Positions 4,865 through 5,368 of a DNA stretch of 5,368 nt are shown piece by piece; position 1 is the first letter of the stretch, and the number at the start of each line of letters is the position of its first letter. The translations under genes and the position numbers were made by a program. The stretch lies in contig JAQTNZ010000224.1 in assembly GCA_028713595.1 (NCBI GenBank), forward strand, positions 1 through 5,368, in the 5' to 3' direction. The stretch comes from Methylovulum sp. (GTDB taxonomy: Bacteria > Pseudomonadota > Gammaproteobacteria > Methylococcales > Methylomonadaceae). The notes beneath the pieces are model-generated. The model was not told the origin of the DNA. It did not search any database and was given only the letters and a program-made list of their open reading frames with translations.

Positions 4865-5368
4865 ATGCTTATTCAGTGGTATCCCGGTCACATGCACAAG
4901 GCCAGTAAAGAAATCAAAGCCATGCTCCCAGAGATTGATTTGATTATTGAAATCCTTGATGCCCGCATCCCTTTCAGTAGCCAAAACCCGATGATAGCCA
5001 AACTGCGCGGCGATAAGCCCTGCATTAAAGTGCTCAATAAAAGCGACCTTGCCGACCCTGAGATGACCGAACAGTGGCAAAGCTATCTGGAGCGGGAACA
5101 GGGCGTGAAAACCTTGGCCGTGATGTCCAGCCAACCGGAAAAAATACGCCAGATCACTGCCCTGTGCCATAAGATGGTGACTAAAAGGGCAGGGGAGCAG
5201 ACACACGTCCTGATTATGGGCATACCCAACGTCGGCAAATCCACCCTCATCAACGTCCTCGCCGGGCGCACCATTGCCAAGACCGGCAACGAACCCGCCA
5301 TCACGAAAATGCTGCAACGCATCGATATAGGCAATGGCATTATCCTGTTAGATAGCCCAGGGATGCTG
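4865..5368 (+). CDS. ylqF: Circularly permuted ribosome-assembly GTPase, YlqF/RbgA family (partial, 3' end outside window)
   Basis: The first 168 residues are visible and the frame is open to the window edge. The start MLIQWYPGHMHKA matches the family's N-terminal W[FY]PGHM hallmark. The GTPase motifs come in permuted order: DARIPFSSQNP (32-42), G4 NKSD (58-61), then G1 P-loop GIPNVGKST (119-127), G2 around Thr147 in EPAITK, and G3 DSPG (163-166). Known members (RbgA of Bacillus) bind GTP and act late in 50S subunit assembly. The region after G3, with the RNA-binding C-terminal domain, is not in the window. The ATG at 4865 fits the family start exactly, although no good Shine-Dalgarno precedes it. 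An AT-rich TATATTAAAT stretch lies only 7 nt upstream of the ATG, so a very short leader is possible. G2 reads PAIT rather than the PGIT of Bacillus RbgA; I believe this variant occurs in proteobacterial homologues. Confidence 0.93.
   Translation, partial: MLIQWYPGHMHKASKEIKAMLPEIDLIIEILDARIPFSSQNPMIAKLRGDKPCIKVLNKSDLADPEMTEQWQSYLEREQGVKTLAVMSSQPEKIRQITALCHKMVTKRAGEQTHVLIMGIPNVGKSTLINVLAGRTIAKTGNEPAITKMLQRIDIGNGIILLDSPGML

Overview
The window looks like chromosomal DNA of a gammaproteobacterium. A type I methanotroph (Methylococcales) or a related methylotroph fits best, because transketolase, transaldolase and class II fructose-bisphosphate aldolase lie together on one strand. These are the sugar-rearrangement enzymes of the ribulose monophosphate / pentose phosphate pathway. 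This placement is an inference: no formaldehyde-fixing gene (hps/phi) or methane/methanol oxidation gene is in view.

Plus strand, 1-4068: the 3' end of a transketolase gene is followed by a long hairpin. Next come two tightly linked genes of unrecognised family (about 234-929 and 933-1751), then transaldolase (1907-2893) and class II fructose-bisphosphate aldolase (2989-4068). A strong bidirectional terminator closes the block at 4082-4115. Imperfect or U-tract-poor hairpins sit at three internal junctions (after transketolase, after the second unknown gene, after transaldolase). They suggest attenuation, processing or partial termination inside the cluster.

Minus strand, 4748-4143: a YfbR-type HD-domain 5'-deoxynucleotidase converges on the aldolase and shares its terminator. 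Plus strand from 4865 to the window edge: the N-terminal 168 residues of a circularly permuted GTPase of the YlqF/RbgA ribosome-assembly family, diverging from yfbR across a spacer of about 116 nt.

The unusual part is the pair of unknown genes. Both proteins are predicted to be membrane anchored, and both carry many copies of a short motif, [ST]-G-V-x-[KR]-Y-[LMI]. There are four copies in the C-terminal tail of the first protein and eleven along almost the whole second protein. In the second protein they are organised into a regular dyad repeat of about 42 residues. Predicted topology puts all fifteen copies in the cytoplasm. The first protein also has two copies of a different repeat (KYPAA[DN]F.PQVV[FY]) on the periplasmic side. 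Their position between transketolase and transaldolase suggests a membrane-tethered multivalent docking or scaffold system, perhaps for the neighbouring enzymes. The repeats are seen directly; the scaffold role is a hypothesis.
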